Positions 7,322 to 17,827 of a stretch of 21,913 nucleotides of DNA are shown here, in pieces. This stretch comes from Zygnema cylindricum (taxonomy: Eukaryota; Streptophyta; Zygnematophyceae; Zygnematales; Zygnemataceae). The stretch spans positions 1 through 21,913 of the forward strand of contig JBBHKE010003293.1 in the NCBI GenBank assembly GCA_037447655.1, given 5' to 3'. Under the pieces are notes generated by a model, which did no database searches, was not told where the DNA came from, and worked only from the letters and a program-made list of their open reading frames with translations. The translations under genes and the position numbers were made by a program. Position 1 is the stretch's first letter. Every line of letters begins with the position of its first letter.

Positions 7322-10300
7322 CTATTTTCTTGTACTTTTAGTGCGTCTTCGCAAGAAATAATAGAAGCCAAAACGAAAGAAAGCGGTAAAAAGCAACATG
7401 ATCATGATGTTCCATACTGGGTTAATCTTGCCTAGACCTTTCTCCTGCAAAATTTGGCGACCTGTCGTTTCACAATATACAATCGGTGTAGTGGCTTGTA
7501 CTGATGTATCGTTTCCGGCAATGGTAGGAGTTGGTAAAATGGCATAAGAGAAGCACGCGTCCTTCAAAGGGGTATACTCGTTCCACAAAAGATTTTCAAG
7601 TGGATACTTATATATATTGAAATAATGGAGCCAAATCCAGTAAATAGGGATTTCCTTCCTGCGACACCATCATCATCAACGAATCATCGTCGATAGAGTT
7701 ATCATCAATAAATCGTGTCTTGTTTCAAAGGTGCGTTTATCATATTCAAATTACTTTTTCTTCCCTTTCATTGCTCTCATGTACATATTTGTTATGCTTT
7801 TTATTCTTCCCTCTATTGTTTCCATGTACATTTATGTTTTTAAAACCAGTTTACCTTTCTTTGTGCCGCTGTTGAAAAAGAATGATAGGCTAATTTAACT
7901 AAACGAGGGAATTTAGCCTTCATGTTTAAGGTGAATCGTACAGTTTCATGAGTAACTGTACGTATGATTATCAAAGTACTTCGAGGGTAAAACGTTAATA
8001 ACCCTATGAGACATTTATGGATGACATGCGCGGGCTTTCATACCATCAGGAAAAGAAATCATGCATATGTAAGAATATGAGAAGAATATAATAGTATGCG
8101 AATAAAAGAATGAGAGAGAATAAGAATAAGAAAATGTAAGAAAAAAGAATATAAGAATGTATATAATGCATTATACCTGTTTGAGTTTGTATAACTAGGG
8201 TCCATGTCAAACACCTAGGTCTCATTATCATCCTTGAAATTACTCATCCAAGCTGTTCTCTTTATTTCATTTTTGATTTGTTTAGAAGAAAAAACAAAAG
8301 CAATTTGTTACGTTCTCATGCCACAAATAGCACCCAAGTCTCACGAGAACAAATTTATCGCCATAAACAAAAAACGACACCTGAATAAATTCCATCTCAC
8401 ATCGTTACATCCTACCATAAGCACTTTATAAAGATAAAACTTACCTCATATAAAGATCAAAGTTCTCACCAGAATCCCACCTCGACCACATATAAAGATA
8501 AAGAAAGCGTACCTAACGAGGAAGAAACCGCTGAAGAGAAACCAGAATGCGTAAAGAGCGGCAACTATCCCGTGAGCTGCAAAGTAATTTGGGGCCATGG
8601 CACTGCTCATAAGAACTACAGCATTCGCAGTCATGAGAGTGATGAAGCACATGAGAACAAAGAAAAAGTACGCCTCGACAGTTCGTTGTAAGTCGACGAG
8701 AAAGTATGTACATATAGACAGAGTAACCGCCAGTAGCAAAAATATTGGCAAAGATACGAGGAAGTTGGCAAGTACAAATGTCCAGGTCCGATAGGCTCCA
8801 CGTGAGGTCTCTCGAACAAATATCTCTCTTTGCTGTCACAAAAAATGTTACAGAGAAGGAAAATGTTAGAAAATATCTCATGTAGCTTGTGATTTCGGAG
8901 GTATAGCTCTTTTTCATGCAGAAAATATTGATTTTGACAAAAAATGAAGGATGTTTATTGCTGTGAGAAAGAAAGGTTTCAGAGAAGGAAGGAATTATTT
9001 GACATAACACGTGATTTTGGAGATACTCAAGCTCTTAATTTTCACCCTTATGCAGAAATTTTGTCTTTGACAAAGGATTAAAGATCGAGAATCCTGCAAC
9101 AAAAACGAGGAGATTCAAAATTCGAACCGATTTGAAGAAAGAAGGATGAGGAGATTGGTCTACCACAAGGAAAATGGGAAGAGCATCCATGGAGTTGTAA
9201 CATAGTAAAGTTACGGTGAAGGCACAAACGGCTAGGCGGTCATTAGATCCCGTAATAGAAATGGGAACGTTAAAAAAAAGAGTTCCGATGGTAAGTCCAA
9301 TCACCACCTGCATAAATCACCCAAAAAGAATAAAAAGGGTAAAAAAAAGCGATGAAAACGTTCATGGATTTTGGTTGAAGTGTTATGAAGTAAATCACGT
9401 GGACAACCACCAAGGTTTGCAACATAATATAAGGAAATAAGAAAATGATTTAGCAAAGCTGACCATTCACCTTGTCTAGAAGAAAACCAGAGTTTGAAAT
9501 TTTGGGCATAATTCGACTTTCACAAAATACTTTAAAACTGTGCACTGCAACTGGAAGAAAAAATACTATTCCGTGCTTTCCACCATTTTCGTACATGTAA
9601 CATATAAACCAATAGATATCCAATGCAATTGGGAAAAGTGAAAATGAACATGACAATAACTTGGAAATGATTTAGTTAAACACACCATGACAATCACGCG
9701 TGACATAAGAAGCGATCGAGAACGGAACATGTTTTTCGAATCACGTTCGCATAGTGTAAGAAGCTCCTCCCAAGCACTACTGGCATATTCAGGAGAGGTG
9801 ACCAGATGACTTCCTCCCATAAAATTTGCATTGTTACTCGACTCACCTCGTACAGTTTCCCTCCCCTGTCACCACAGCATGCCTTAGTTAAGGGTGGAAA
9901 TAGATTTAACAATTATGAAAGCTTAAATGGTTTCCCTGCATTGTTGTAAGCAGTAGGTGTATAAAGCATTTCCGTACCTTCCACACATTAAATTATGATT
10001 CGAATGTGCATGGGAGGTAGCTCTACTGCCAAGAACCTTTTGTTGTTAATATTACTACGTGATAGTTTAGTGGCCATTAATGGACCACGTTTAAGAATAT
10101 TATGTTGGTCGAGGTAAATTTTAATAGATGTCATGACGTTCACTATTAAAGCTAAATAGTAGTGGTAAGGTAGGAATGAAGAGGATACGTCACAGTTCAT
10201 TGGAAGGCCACTAGAGTTGGTTTATCAGTTCAAAAGTCAAATTTTTTAAAGATCCAACAAAAGTACTAGACCTCATTGAGCTCGAATTACATTATTTTGG

Positions 10301-13300
10301 TAAAAAGCTATTAAGACATCCATCAGATGCATTTTTTTCCTCCTATTCCAAAAACAAGTGTTACATCGCCCATCTCTATTAGAGTTATCGAATTGACACA
10401 TCAATCGAAATCAAAGAAAGAGTTCTTAAATGTAGTGTTTAACTCTAACAGCGATGGGCAGTGTACCTGGACTGTCACAAGCTTGTCAAGGCCACCCGGG
10501 GTGTCTTGATATTGCTCTATAAGGTCAAGAGCATATTCCAAAGGATTCACCTGTTCCCTCCCCCACATCGCTTGTCAAAAGTCTCATAAAAAGACAGCTA
10601 ATTTATGGCCATAAATGAATGTCGACCTCAAAATGACTTTTTTTTTTTTTCACATCAACAATTTGCCCAACAATTTGTTTGAATTTCAAGTGGGAAAATA
10701 AATCGGAACCTTTTTCTATGGCTTTATCCAAACACTACCGAGTCTTGTTATGGTGCCCCTAAATTTTATTCCTTGAAACCACATTAGTGCCACCTAATTG
10801 TTTTCATCATAACGCTAATCCATTAAACGGTTCAAAACTACTATGTCAATCAGAATTGAATTAAAATTGAAACACTAATATATACCCCACAAATTATTTT
10901 TTGATGCTAGTAATGATACTTGATGTAGAGAGCAACTCACATATTCAGGAACAGTCAGCCCAAGGTTTCCAAAGAAATTGTAAAGTTCATCGGGTTTTCC
11001 ATGGAACACTCGACGACCTCGGGCGAGAATCAGTAATGAGTCGAAATGGCTCATGATTCGAAAGCTCGGTTGGTGTATTGTGAGAATCACTGTACGTTGG
11101 TCCTGTATATTGAGATCCAGTATGTACCAATGAATCTAGAATTTTTTTTGTTCCCATCACTCAGATGGTTTACCATCGTGCTTTATTAATGAAGTCTTAC
11201 TTTTGATGAATCTATAAAATGATTGGTTGCTGCATATGACTTGTTATGCTCATAAGATGAACTTATGCAAGGATACATAAGATGGGCTCCAGCTTTTGTT
11301 TTCAAAGCCGCTTCCTTATTAGTGAATGAAAATGCATGTTAATATATTGTTAATTTGCAACTTGTTTTCAAAGCCGCTTCCCTATTAGGGAATGAAAATG
11401 CATGTTAATATATTGTTATCCATATAAAATTTGCAACGACAATCACCACATTCCAACAATTTTATTTTTTCCTTTTTCCTTTTCCGGCTAGACTGATCTA
11501 AGGAGCACGTGCATGCATCCAAGATTTCTTTTTCTTTTTTCTTGCCGTGTGATACTCTTACCTGGCTTGCAAGAGTATGGAGCACCTCCATCACATTAAG
11601 TGCCGAAGTACTATCTAGACCTGCCACAGTCCAATACCTCCCCACATGGCAGCAAAAAATATTTTTTTACACATCTACATTTATTTTTCACTCATCTTCA
11701 ATAAGTTTCGACTCGTCTGTGACACATCTACATGCGTCATCATGTACCACGAGCATTTTGCAGACCTCAAACATTAAGGTTATCGCCAAGCTAGAAACCA
11801 AATCAATGCATTAGCTCTCTCGACCCAGTTTTCAGTTTTTTCGATCTGAAAATGCACAAATTAGAACAGAAAGCTTAGAATGGCAATAATTGCTAAAACG
11901 GCAAAGAAGAAGCACATTATCCACATCATTCATCAACTAACTGTCGCAAGTTTTGAGAGTACAATGCCATGCTCACACTGCATTGTGGAGCAGAAAATAC
12001 GAAAGATTGAGTTTCTCACCAGAAGTAGGCTCATCTAAGAATAGGACTCCAGGGTCATGGATGAGGTCAACTCCAATAGAACACCGCCGACGTTCACCAC
12101 CAGAGACTCCTCTCACCTACCGTGGACCAAAAAGAGAAAAGAAAAAGGTCATTATCTCTAGTATTTCAGGTGATATGGATACTGGCCCTGATGAAATGTG
12201 TACAATTTGATTTTGAGGAAAAACCATTATTTTCTGCAACGAAAGAGTGACTAAAAAGAAGACTTCAAAATATAGGTGGAAGCACTAAATCATTTCAAAA
12301 AAATCAGTTTCTGGTGTTCCTCACAATCTCATTTCCGACCAGAGTGTCGGCGCACTTCGCCAAGCCTAGTACCGCCAAAAGATCCTCGACACGTGTCTGC
12401 TTTTCTTCCATCGTCATACTTTGCGGCAGACGTAGGCGGGCGCTGAACATTAGGGTTTCACGAACCGTCAACATTGGGAATAACGCATCGTCCTGCAAAA
12501 TAAACCATAGGAAAAATCATAAATTGTACGATAAATAGTCATACACCATAAAAAAAAAAAAAAAATCACGCGAAAAAAAATATAAAGCATACAAAAAAAT
12601 AATTACAAATTGTAGGAAAAAAACATAAATCATAAGAAAAAGACCTAAACCATACAAAAAAAAAACATAAATCATACGAGAAATACTGCAAATCATAACA
12701 TCCTTAGAAACAGCTCACTAAGAATGCTGACTTATCTTTAGAAATCCTCAATCTTATGCAGTTGTAATAAAAGGTTTTGTGTCTTATTTTAGTTGTAGTG
12801 GAAAGGAAACATCAGCTTTGTCCCTGTTACTTGCTCATATTTTGTGGCCCTTGTCATTTACACAATGACTTGTGACCGAATTCCAATGCATATTTCAACA
12901 GATCTTGATTCATTTCCGACCATTAAACCGAAAAGGTACGATTCACCCTCAAAACGAGGGTAAAACGTACGATAGAGCAATAACCACAGTAATTAAATCC
13001 GATTAGGCTCTCAAGTTCACCTGCATGACATAGCTTGACATCCTTCGAAATTCTGCTGTCATTGGTACCCCATTAACAAGAATGGATCCACTCAAACTGC
13101 TTGGTTCGATCCTGCCGGCAATCGCATCTAAAAAAGTCGATTTTCCTGCGCCACTTGGCCCCATTATCGCCAATAGTTGACTCGGCCGAGCCGAAGCACT
13201 AACGGAACTGAGGAGCGCCGTTTCCACAAAACTTCGCTTCTTTTTTTGTACGACCTGCAAAACGAACACGGACAGACACTCTGATTTATCGATGAAATTT

Positions 13301-13934
13301 TCGATACTGGAATGAGCTTAGTAAGTTTTTGATCGTACGTTCCTTTCATTGACAAGTGTCGCACGCAGTTAGTTTCTGTGCAGAAAATGGAAATAATGAT
13401 TTCTCTTTCCAATCATAACTGACCAACTGAAGGAGTCGTGGATGCTAATGCGTTTTATAAATCGCATCACTCTATGTAAGTTTGAATCAAATAATATTAA
13501 AGCAGATGTGACTGTTTATTTGAGTACAGTCTATTCTATTCTAGGTGCTACCTAAGCGAACAATAGGACGTAAGCGGATGATAAGTTGTTAAGTTCATAG
13601 TTCATACAGGAGAATAGAATTATGACGTCATACACGGGAATGAATCCATGGGAACTAAACAGCAGACCTTGTAAGTGAGGTCGGTTATAGTAAGCTCGTA
13701 GGTTCTTTGTCGAGTAGGCGGTCCGTGATTCTTAAGGCCAACCCAAGGTGTCTTTTTTTCTGCTTCTTTCCTCCTCTCCACACCATTTTCCTCAATCTCA
13801 CCACTAAACAGTCTCGACTTTAACCCTAAAGCATGTAAACAATTGTTTTCCTGGAAACGAGTTTCCTCTTGCCTAGAATCTTCTGCAGTGGCTTTACAAG
13901 CTGGACACTGGCAAATATAGTGCATGCCTTCCAT
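7322..13934 (-). CDS. ABCG-family half-size ABC transporter (WBC type), complete, 11 exons
   Basis: Plant half-size ABCG proteins dimerise in the plasma membrane and use ATP to export lipids, cutin or suberin precursors, hormones or similar compounds; this one's substrate is unknown. Coding exons in order: 13934-13668, 13254-13021, 12492-12325, 12116-12020, 11620-11562, 11102-10941, 10550-10467, 9865-9686, 9307-9167, 8832-8513, 7658-7322. All introns are GT-AG and all joins are in frame: 2049 bases, 682 residues. Walker [10 protein letters not shown] (121-129), Q-loop YVMQDD (164-169), signature VSGGERRR (227-234), Walker B VLFLDEP (247-253), D-loop SGLDS (255-259) and H-loop TIHQPS (283-288) are all intact. 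About six membrane segments follow from residue 410, with [10 protein letters not shown] and [11 protein letters not shown] before the last. The start has a strong context (GCCATGG). Its short N-terminus holds CQCPAC. The C-half resembles the STR and ABCG1/6/16/20 groups; I cannot choose between them. Confidence 0.93.
7912..7992 (+). repeat. Short MITE-like repeat, copy C (ABCG last intron)
   Basis: It shares the right end CGAGGGTAAAAC followed by ATAACC with the copies at 4432, 6222 and 12935. At the left it has TTTAGCCTTCATGTTTAAGG and then GTGAATCGTAC, the complement of the GTACGATTCAC word in the 12935 copy. It lies in the 854-bp intron between ABCG exons 10 and 11. Confidence 0.45.
8050..8165 (+). 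repeat. Purine-rich low-complexity tract in an ABCG intron
   Basis: A run of GAATAAGAATAAG-type words, almost free of C on the plus strand, within the intron 7659-8512. On the transcribed (minus) strand it is a pyrimidine-rich tract. It is simple sequence, with no coding value. Confidence 0.6.
11296..11435 (+). repeat. 66-bp tandem duplication in an ABCG intron
   Basis: TTGTTTTCAAAGCCGCTTCC begins at 11296 and again at 11362. The following ATTAG, GAATGAAAATGCATG and TTAATATATTGTTA words recur at the same spacing. In the second unit the TTTGCAAC end is separated by a short AT-rich insertion. It lies in the intron between ABCG exons 5 and 6, and the few differences suggest it is fairly recent. 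Confidence 0.8.
12496..12700 (+). repeat. A-rich degenerate tandem repeat in an ABCG intron
   Basis: Words such as CATAAATCATAC and long A-runs recur every 15 to 30 bases across the start of the intron 12493-13020. The unit is too degenerate to give an exact period by eye. Similar A-rich arrays often arise by slippage or from a poly(A)-ended insertion. Confidence 0.55.
12935..12966 (+). repeat. Short MITE-like repeat, copy D (partial, ABCG intron)
   Basis: TACGATTCACCC followed by TCAAAACGAGGGTAAAAC closely matches the right end of the copies at 4432 and 6222. Only this end is present, so it is a fragment. CAATAACC soon follows, as after copy C. Confidence 0.45.
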
Positions 13935-14410
13935 GGCTAATATATTTACACGTGTCACTTATTTTGCTGTCGACTATTTTTGATTACACGAATGAAAATG
14001 TGCTCACAACATGTAGGGAGTTGAGTTATTCTGGTAATCATATGCCAACATGCCAAACATTTCTCTTAAGATAGAAAAAGGCAGAATCTTAAAAAATAAT
14101 CAGTCATTTTGTGCTGCTGCTAATGCTGTAGCCTTGCAGGATTATTCAGGGCGTTAAGAATCAGCGCCGCATATGAGCCACGGATGACGTCCGAGGGCGT
14201 TGAAGAAATCCGGCGAGGCGAGGCGTACCTTGCAGTAACACGAGTTCGGATGGCGTGACAGCGACAAGCGACCGGCGTCGAACCGGATTGTGACAAACCC
14301 TAATTGATAGGGAAAGACGACCGGCGACAAGCGCGACGGTATGACGGAAGTTTCAATAAAGTTACCGACAGGTTGGAAATAAATCATTGGACCTATTTTC
14401 GCCTTCATTT
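13935..14410 (-). promoter_or_regulatory. Likely leader and promoter region of the ABCG gene
   Basis: It lies directly upstream of the ABCG start codon on the minus strand. The part at 14150-14340 is clearly more GC-rich than its surroundings. It carries a telo-box (AAACCCTAA, 14295-14303), common in promoters and leaders of plant genes. GTACGCC at 14224-14230 could be a donor and TCGACAG near 13966 an acceptor of a leader intron. The minus frame 14154-14408 has no recognisable domain. Transcript mapping would be needed to place the start site. Confidence 0.4.
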
Positions 14411-15093
14411 TTTTTTTTGCTATTTTCGACTTCTTGTACCCTATGTACCTAACCGTACACAGTTCTTTGTGTACTTTTGGAAAAAAAAAATGAAAATTAT
14501 CAAATTTGTACGCATATTAGAAGTCATGGGCGCAAAAAGACCAAAAAGTTAAGATTTAATGACTTTTGTCGATATGGGCGGTGGCGACGGATCTACTTGT
14601 CAAGGAGTCGTAGTGTGACAGTCCGACCAAGCATGCCACGTCAATCTCTACGCCTGGAAGCAGACAATATTATGCCACGTGTAGAAACAGGATCCTTAGA
14701 AACTATCTTCAGAAAACATTTTTTCAAAAGGTCGTACTGTCAACTTTTGGGCGATTGTGGTTCACCTATATCGAACGGCTCCCAAATATTGTCCACGTGT
14801 TCATTTGTCTTTTAGTACATTGCCCTAAATCTGCGTACGAACACCGACAATTTTTAATGCTCGGTTCTGAAGTTTACGCTTGTACTTTTACATACGTAGT
14901 AATCAGAAAATGTGTACGGTTACGTGCGTAGGGTACAAGAAGGCGAAAATAGCAAAAAAAAAAGGCGAAAACTCCCTTTTAAGTTTTAACGCCTTTCAAA
15001 GAATGCGCTGTTGTTCAAATCGTGCGATTTTTTCCTTTTTTCCGATTGCTACGTCGAATTCCTGACTGTTGAAAAAATCGCAAAAAATAGTGA
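14411..15093. other. Gene-free TACG-rich stretch
   Basis: No gene is seen; the short plus frames at 14477-14815 and 14880-15065 show nothing recognisable. The DNA is rich in GTAC and TACG words (for example GTACCCTATGTACC near 14437), as in the first kilobase of the window. It is probably decayed transposon sequence. Confidence 0.35.
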
Positions 15094-15311
15094 TGTACTT
15101 TCTGTCCGGTAAACTGAACGGACAATTTACGGAAACAGGACAGTATTCTACGGTAAATGTATGGTTTTGTACAAAGATAGTACGGACTTTGACGAAAAGA
15201 TACGTTGCACTTCGTAGTACTTTCTGTCCGGTAAACTGAACAGCAATTTTACTGGAATCGTACGGAATTGTACCGAAAATGTACAGACTATGACGAAAAG
15301 AGACGGGAACT
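15094..15311 (+). repeat. 123-bp tandem duplication
   Basis: GTACTTTCTGTCCGGTAAAC with TGAAC following begins at 15094 and again, exactly, at 15217. Later words also correspond: TTTTACTGGAA against TTTACGGAAA, and ACTTTGACGAAAAGATACG against ACTATGACGAAAAGAGACG. The second unit ends near 15311. It lies just outside the inverted-repeat element at 15725. Confidence 0.75.
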
Positions 15312-15724
15312 GTAAAAAAATGTTCAAACTGCGGTACATGTAAAATTCATTTTTGTTTACATGTACGGAATAGTACGGACGAAAGTTCATTGACGATTTT
15401 TACGATTTTTTCAAAACGTTCAATGCGTTTGTTAAGCATAATTCGTCGCGATTGAACCGTTCGCACTAAACGGTGTGAACAACAATGATAGAATGTGTGT
15501 TTAATGCGAACAAAAATATTTCCAGGTGTCCATACTATATGCATATTGTATGTGTGCTAAACTGTTAATCACTTAATTTGCATCCATAGTTGTTCAAAAC
15601 GCATTTTACGCACGATTCGAACGCGCGTACAATACGTAGAAACTGGAGAGGTCGATTTGAAAAAACCGTAGAAATCGTAAATGATTTTTTTTCCGTACAA
15701 ATTCTTACATGTTAAAAAAATTAA
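15312..15724. other. Gene-free stretch left of the TIR element
   Basis: No gene is seen. The two short minus frames overlapping here (15148-15390 and 15347-15544) have no recognisable domain. An A/T-rich AAAAAAATTAA run ends the stretch at 15724 and may belong to an imperfect target duplication of the adjoining element. Confidence 0.35.
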
Positions 15725-16103
15725 GGAATTGATCATGGCAGTGACTATTCTGATTGCGCACAGTCACTTACGTCACTTTGTCAAAGATTGTACGCTTGAA
15801 GTACACGTTGGTACAATTTAAGTACCGCTGACTTTAGATTTGACGGTCAATCAATTGAACTGCTTGAACTTTCAAAATGTTGTAACAACCGGTTAAACTT
15901 TTGCCGCGCTTGTGAACGTTGACCGTCAAAATAAAATCAATTATTCACACGGACGGCAAAGGAATACGGTAACAAAACTGCGGCAACCACATGTAAATAA
16001 AAGTGTTGCAAACAGTCACTTTTTGTCGTTTTAGACTTTAACGCGAGCTCAACTTTGAGAGCCTATGTTGGCTTTTAACTTAGGGTGAAATTCTATTAGA
16101 CAA
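15725..16103 (+). repeat. Left terminal inverted repeat
   Basis: This arm pairs with 18506 down to 18153 and then, after skipping 317-325 bases, with 17826 down to 17806 (GGGTGAAATTCTATTAGACA against TGTCCTAATGGAACTTCACCC). It keeps the uninterrupted junction TTTTAACTTAGGGTGAA, the empty site of the MITE found in the right arm. Confidence 0.85.
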
Positions 16104-16282
16104 AAAGTGAGGTTGTTTATAGAAATTCGAACCTCTCCGTACTAGGCCGTACTTATTATTTTGTTTTTATCTGGAAAACAACATTAGAAAGAATCTTGCC
16201 AATATTCTCTAAAGGTCTCGGAGTTAACAATGACCGTTGGATATTTTTTCGCAAAGCTTTCGCTTCGAAAGTTTTTGTAATT

Positions 16283-16310
16283 GGTGATGTACCTCGCGAG
16301 GTACATCACC
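16283..16310. repeat. Perfect 28-bp palindrome
   Basis: Each half is GGTGATGTACCTCG or its exact complement, with no spacer. Imperfect pairing continues outward (GTAAT on the left, ATTAC on the right, 16277-16316, then T-run against A-run). It lies in the interior of the TIR element. It could be a binding site of a dimeric protein, the joined ends of a small element, or a cruciform-forming sequence; the DNA alone does not decide. Confidence 0.9.
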
Positions 16311-16692
16311 TATTACAGAAAAAGTTGAGCCGCGACACGCAGGATAATGAGCATACGTGTCAAGATGGCAACCAACGGAAATCAAAACATTTCGCACACC
16401 ATATACGGATTAAAAAATATAGCAGAAAATACAAACCAAATGTCGTAACGCACTTTTGTCACGCTATTTCTGTTAGCGCCCATTCGTCACACTAGTTTTG
16501 ACAACGCTCATTTGTCACCCGAAAAAACAGAAACCCTAAAAAAATAAGGTGGTATCCGACAGGGCGTCTACAATAGTATAGATGTTGTGTTAAACGTAAT
16601 GAAACTCTGAGACCTCCATAAGTCCTCAGAGTAGACATCTTCCAAGAAGCCTCTTGGATAATCCTGACCCTTTTGTGTTTCAGCAAAAATAA

Positions 16693-16849
16693 CTGCCACC
16701 CTGGCAGACAAAAACCCTGACCACCTGCACCCTTGTGAAGGCAAGACTCCCCTGAGTCGGTAGCAAAAATAATCTCTGAACTTGCTCCCCTGAGCAGTAA
16801 GCTATGGAGGGTCAAAGTTGACCTTTTGTACAAAAGCTCTCTGGGAGAG
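16693..16849 (-). other. Stem-loop series in LTR copy 2
   Basis: Hairpins are CTGCC/GGCAG (16693-16707), GACTC/GAGTC (16745-16758), TGCTC/GAGCA (16783-16796) and CTCTC/GAGAG (16837-16849). Order and spacing match copies 1 and 3. A further stem near the LTR end, CTCTGAG/CTCAGAG (about 16605-16631), is shared with copy 1 only. Confidence 0.6.
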
Positions 16850-17062
16850 AGGGTCCTATCTTCTAATTTTTCTAAGTCCTATCTCTCTCACAGACTCTAT
16901 CTACTGATGTACGGACCAATCAGATTACTGTTCCGTACGCAAAAGTACAGCTGTCGGTGTACTTTATGTACGGACATTGTACGACATGGCCTAAATGTCC
17001 ACACGTGGAATATCCGGATTCGCTCCTCTAATCCTCGGAGATGCCGCGCTCCAATGTTACAT

Positions 17063-17086
17063 CGCCACGTGTCATCCAATGTGGCG
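17063..17086. promoter_or_regulatory. G-box inside a 6-bp inverted repeat, LTR copy 2
   Basis: CGCCAC and GTGGCG flank a 12-base centre containing the rest of CCACGTGTC. The pairing arms are identical to those at 3918-3941. Copy 3 retains only GCCACGTATCATCC near 19988. Confidence 0.4.
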
Positions 17087-17330
17087 ATGCCCACAACCCG
17101 CCGAATTCTCCTTCCGCGATCTCGGCGCTAATTCCGGCCGTCCGATTAAACTCGTATTTGATCGTAGCCGTAATAAATACATGCGCGGTATTTGTTTCGT
17201 ATCCGTACCTCAATTCGTACTTTTACACTACCATATCTATGTATCCCGTTAACAGTTATAGTTAGATGATTTATCATACGTGTAGATATTTAAATAATTA
17301 TCGTAGTATATATTACGTAACACTACTTCT

Positions 17331-17407
17331 AGACTTAACGGTTAAGGCTACCGGCTATCTACTGTCTGTTGGCCGGCAGGTACCAGGATCAAATCCTGTC
17401 GCCGGCA
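17331..17407 (+). other. tRNA-like stretch with A-box and B-box inside LTR copy 2
   Basis: TTAACGGTTAAGGC (17335-17348) resembles the D-arm/A-box of serine or leucine tRNAs. GGATCAAATCC (17386-17396) resembles a B-box, within a four-pair T-arm (CAGG/CCTG) and followed by CGCCGGCA like an acceptor 3' side. No good 5' acceptor strand pairs with it, so it is not a working tRNA gene. Copy 3 has related words at almost the same spacing (20237-20303), so the feature predates both LTRs. It may be an old SINE or tRNA fragment captured by the LTR, or coincidence. Confidence 0.35.
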
Positions 17408-17827
17408 CATACCTTTTAGTAATTAATCCCTAGACTAATATAAATTTCCCGTAAACCTGAGGATAGCCAGGTAGCCATGGCTCTAGCTTCCTCTCCAATT
17501 TCTCAGTGACTGCGACAAGTTTGAGAGTTGAAGAGAGAAGTTAGAGGTAGACTGCCTCGGCTTCTTTGTTTCTATTCAGACCTAGAAAATACTTAAAACC
17601 CTTAATTTCTACACGTAACATGGTACGCATGTACATGGTACGCAAATGAATTTTTTTGTCGGTTTGAAAATCATCGACGATTTTCAATATCAAATCTTAA
17701 CTCACGTGGTACCACTAAATTACGAACACGTGGATTCCGAACTCTGCACAATGGAACTTCGTTCAAATTGTAGCATTCTGTAATCTTGGCTGTACAATTA
17801 GAGAATGTCCTAATGGAACTTCACCCT

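Larger units (their letters stand above)
16595..17618 (-). mobile_element. Solo copia LTR (copy 2) with 5-bp target duplication
   Basis: The LTR runs from TGAAACTCTG (16600) to TTTCTACA (17613), 1014 bp, and is flanked by a perfect CGTAA at 16595-16599 and 17614-17618. There is no internal region, so it is a solo LTR, normally the product of recombination between two LTRs. By comparison with the copia element at the right edge, its element orientation is minus. It carries the stem-loop series, a G-box in an inverted repeat and a tRNA-like stretch. Plus and minus frames inside it (16492-16833, 16826-17131, 16995-17252) are shadows and not genes. Confidence 0.9.

Noticed and set aside
9450-9656. 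Minus frame between ABCG exons that could look like an extra exon
   Set aside because: Joining exon 9865-9686 directly to 9307-9167 gives an uninterrupted ABCG membrane segment ([13 protein letters not shown]); this frame lies in the intron.
12496-12700. CRISPR-like array of recurring CATAAATCATAC words
   Set aside because: Units are degenerate, A-rich and irregularly spaced within a eukaryotic intron.
13935-13958. Extension of the ABCG N-terminus by 8 codons to 13958
   Set aside because: The codon there is GTG; the ATG at 13932-13934 has a strong GCCATGG context and is the natural eukaryotic start.
16492-16833. A 113-codon minus frame resembling the one at 3425-3670
   Set aside because: Both are frames across homologous LTR segments containing the stem-loop series, with no coding evidence.
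17331-17407. A functional tRNA gene
   Set aside because: The B-box and D-arm are plausible, but no 5' acceptor strand pairs with the 3' side and the anticodon arm is not of normal size.
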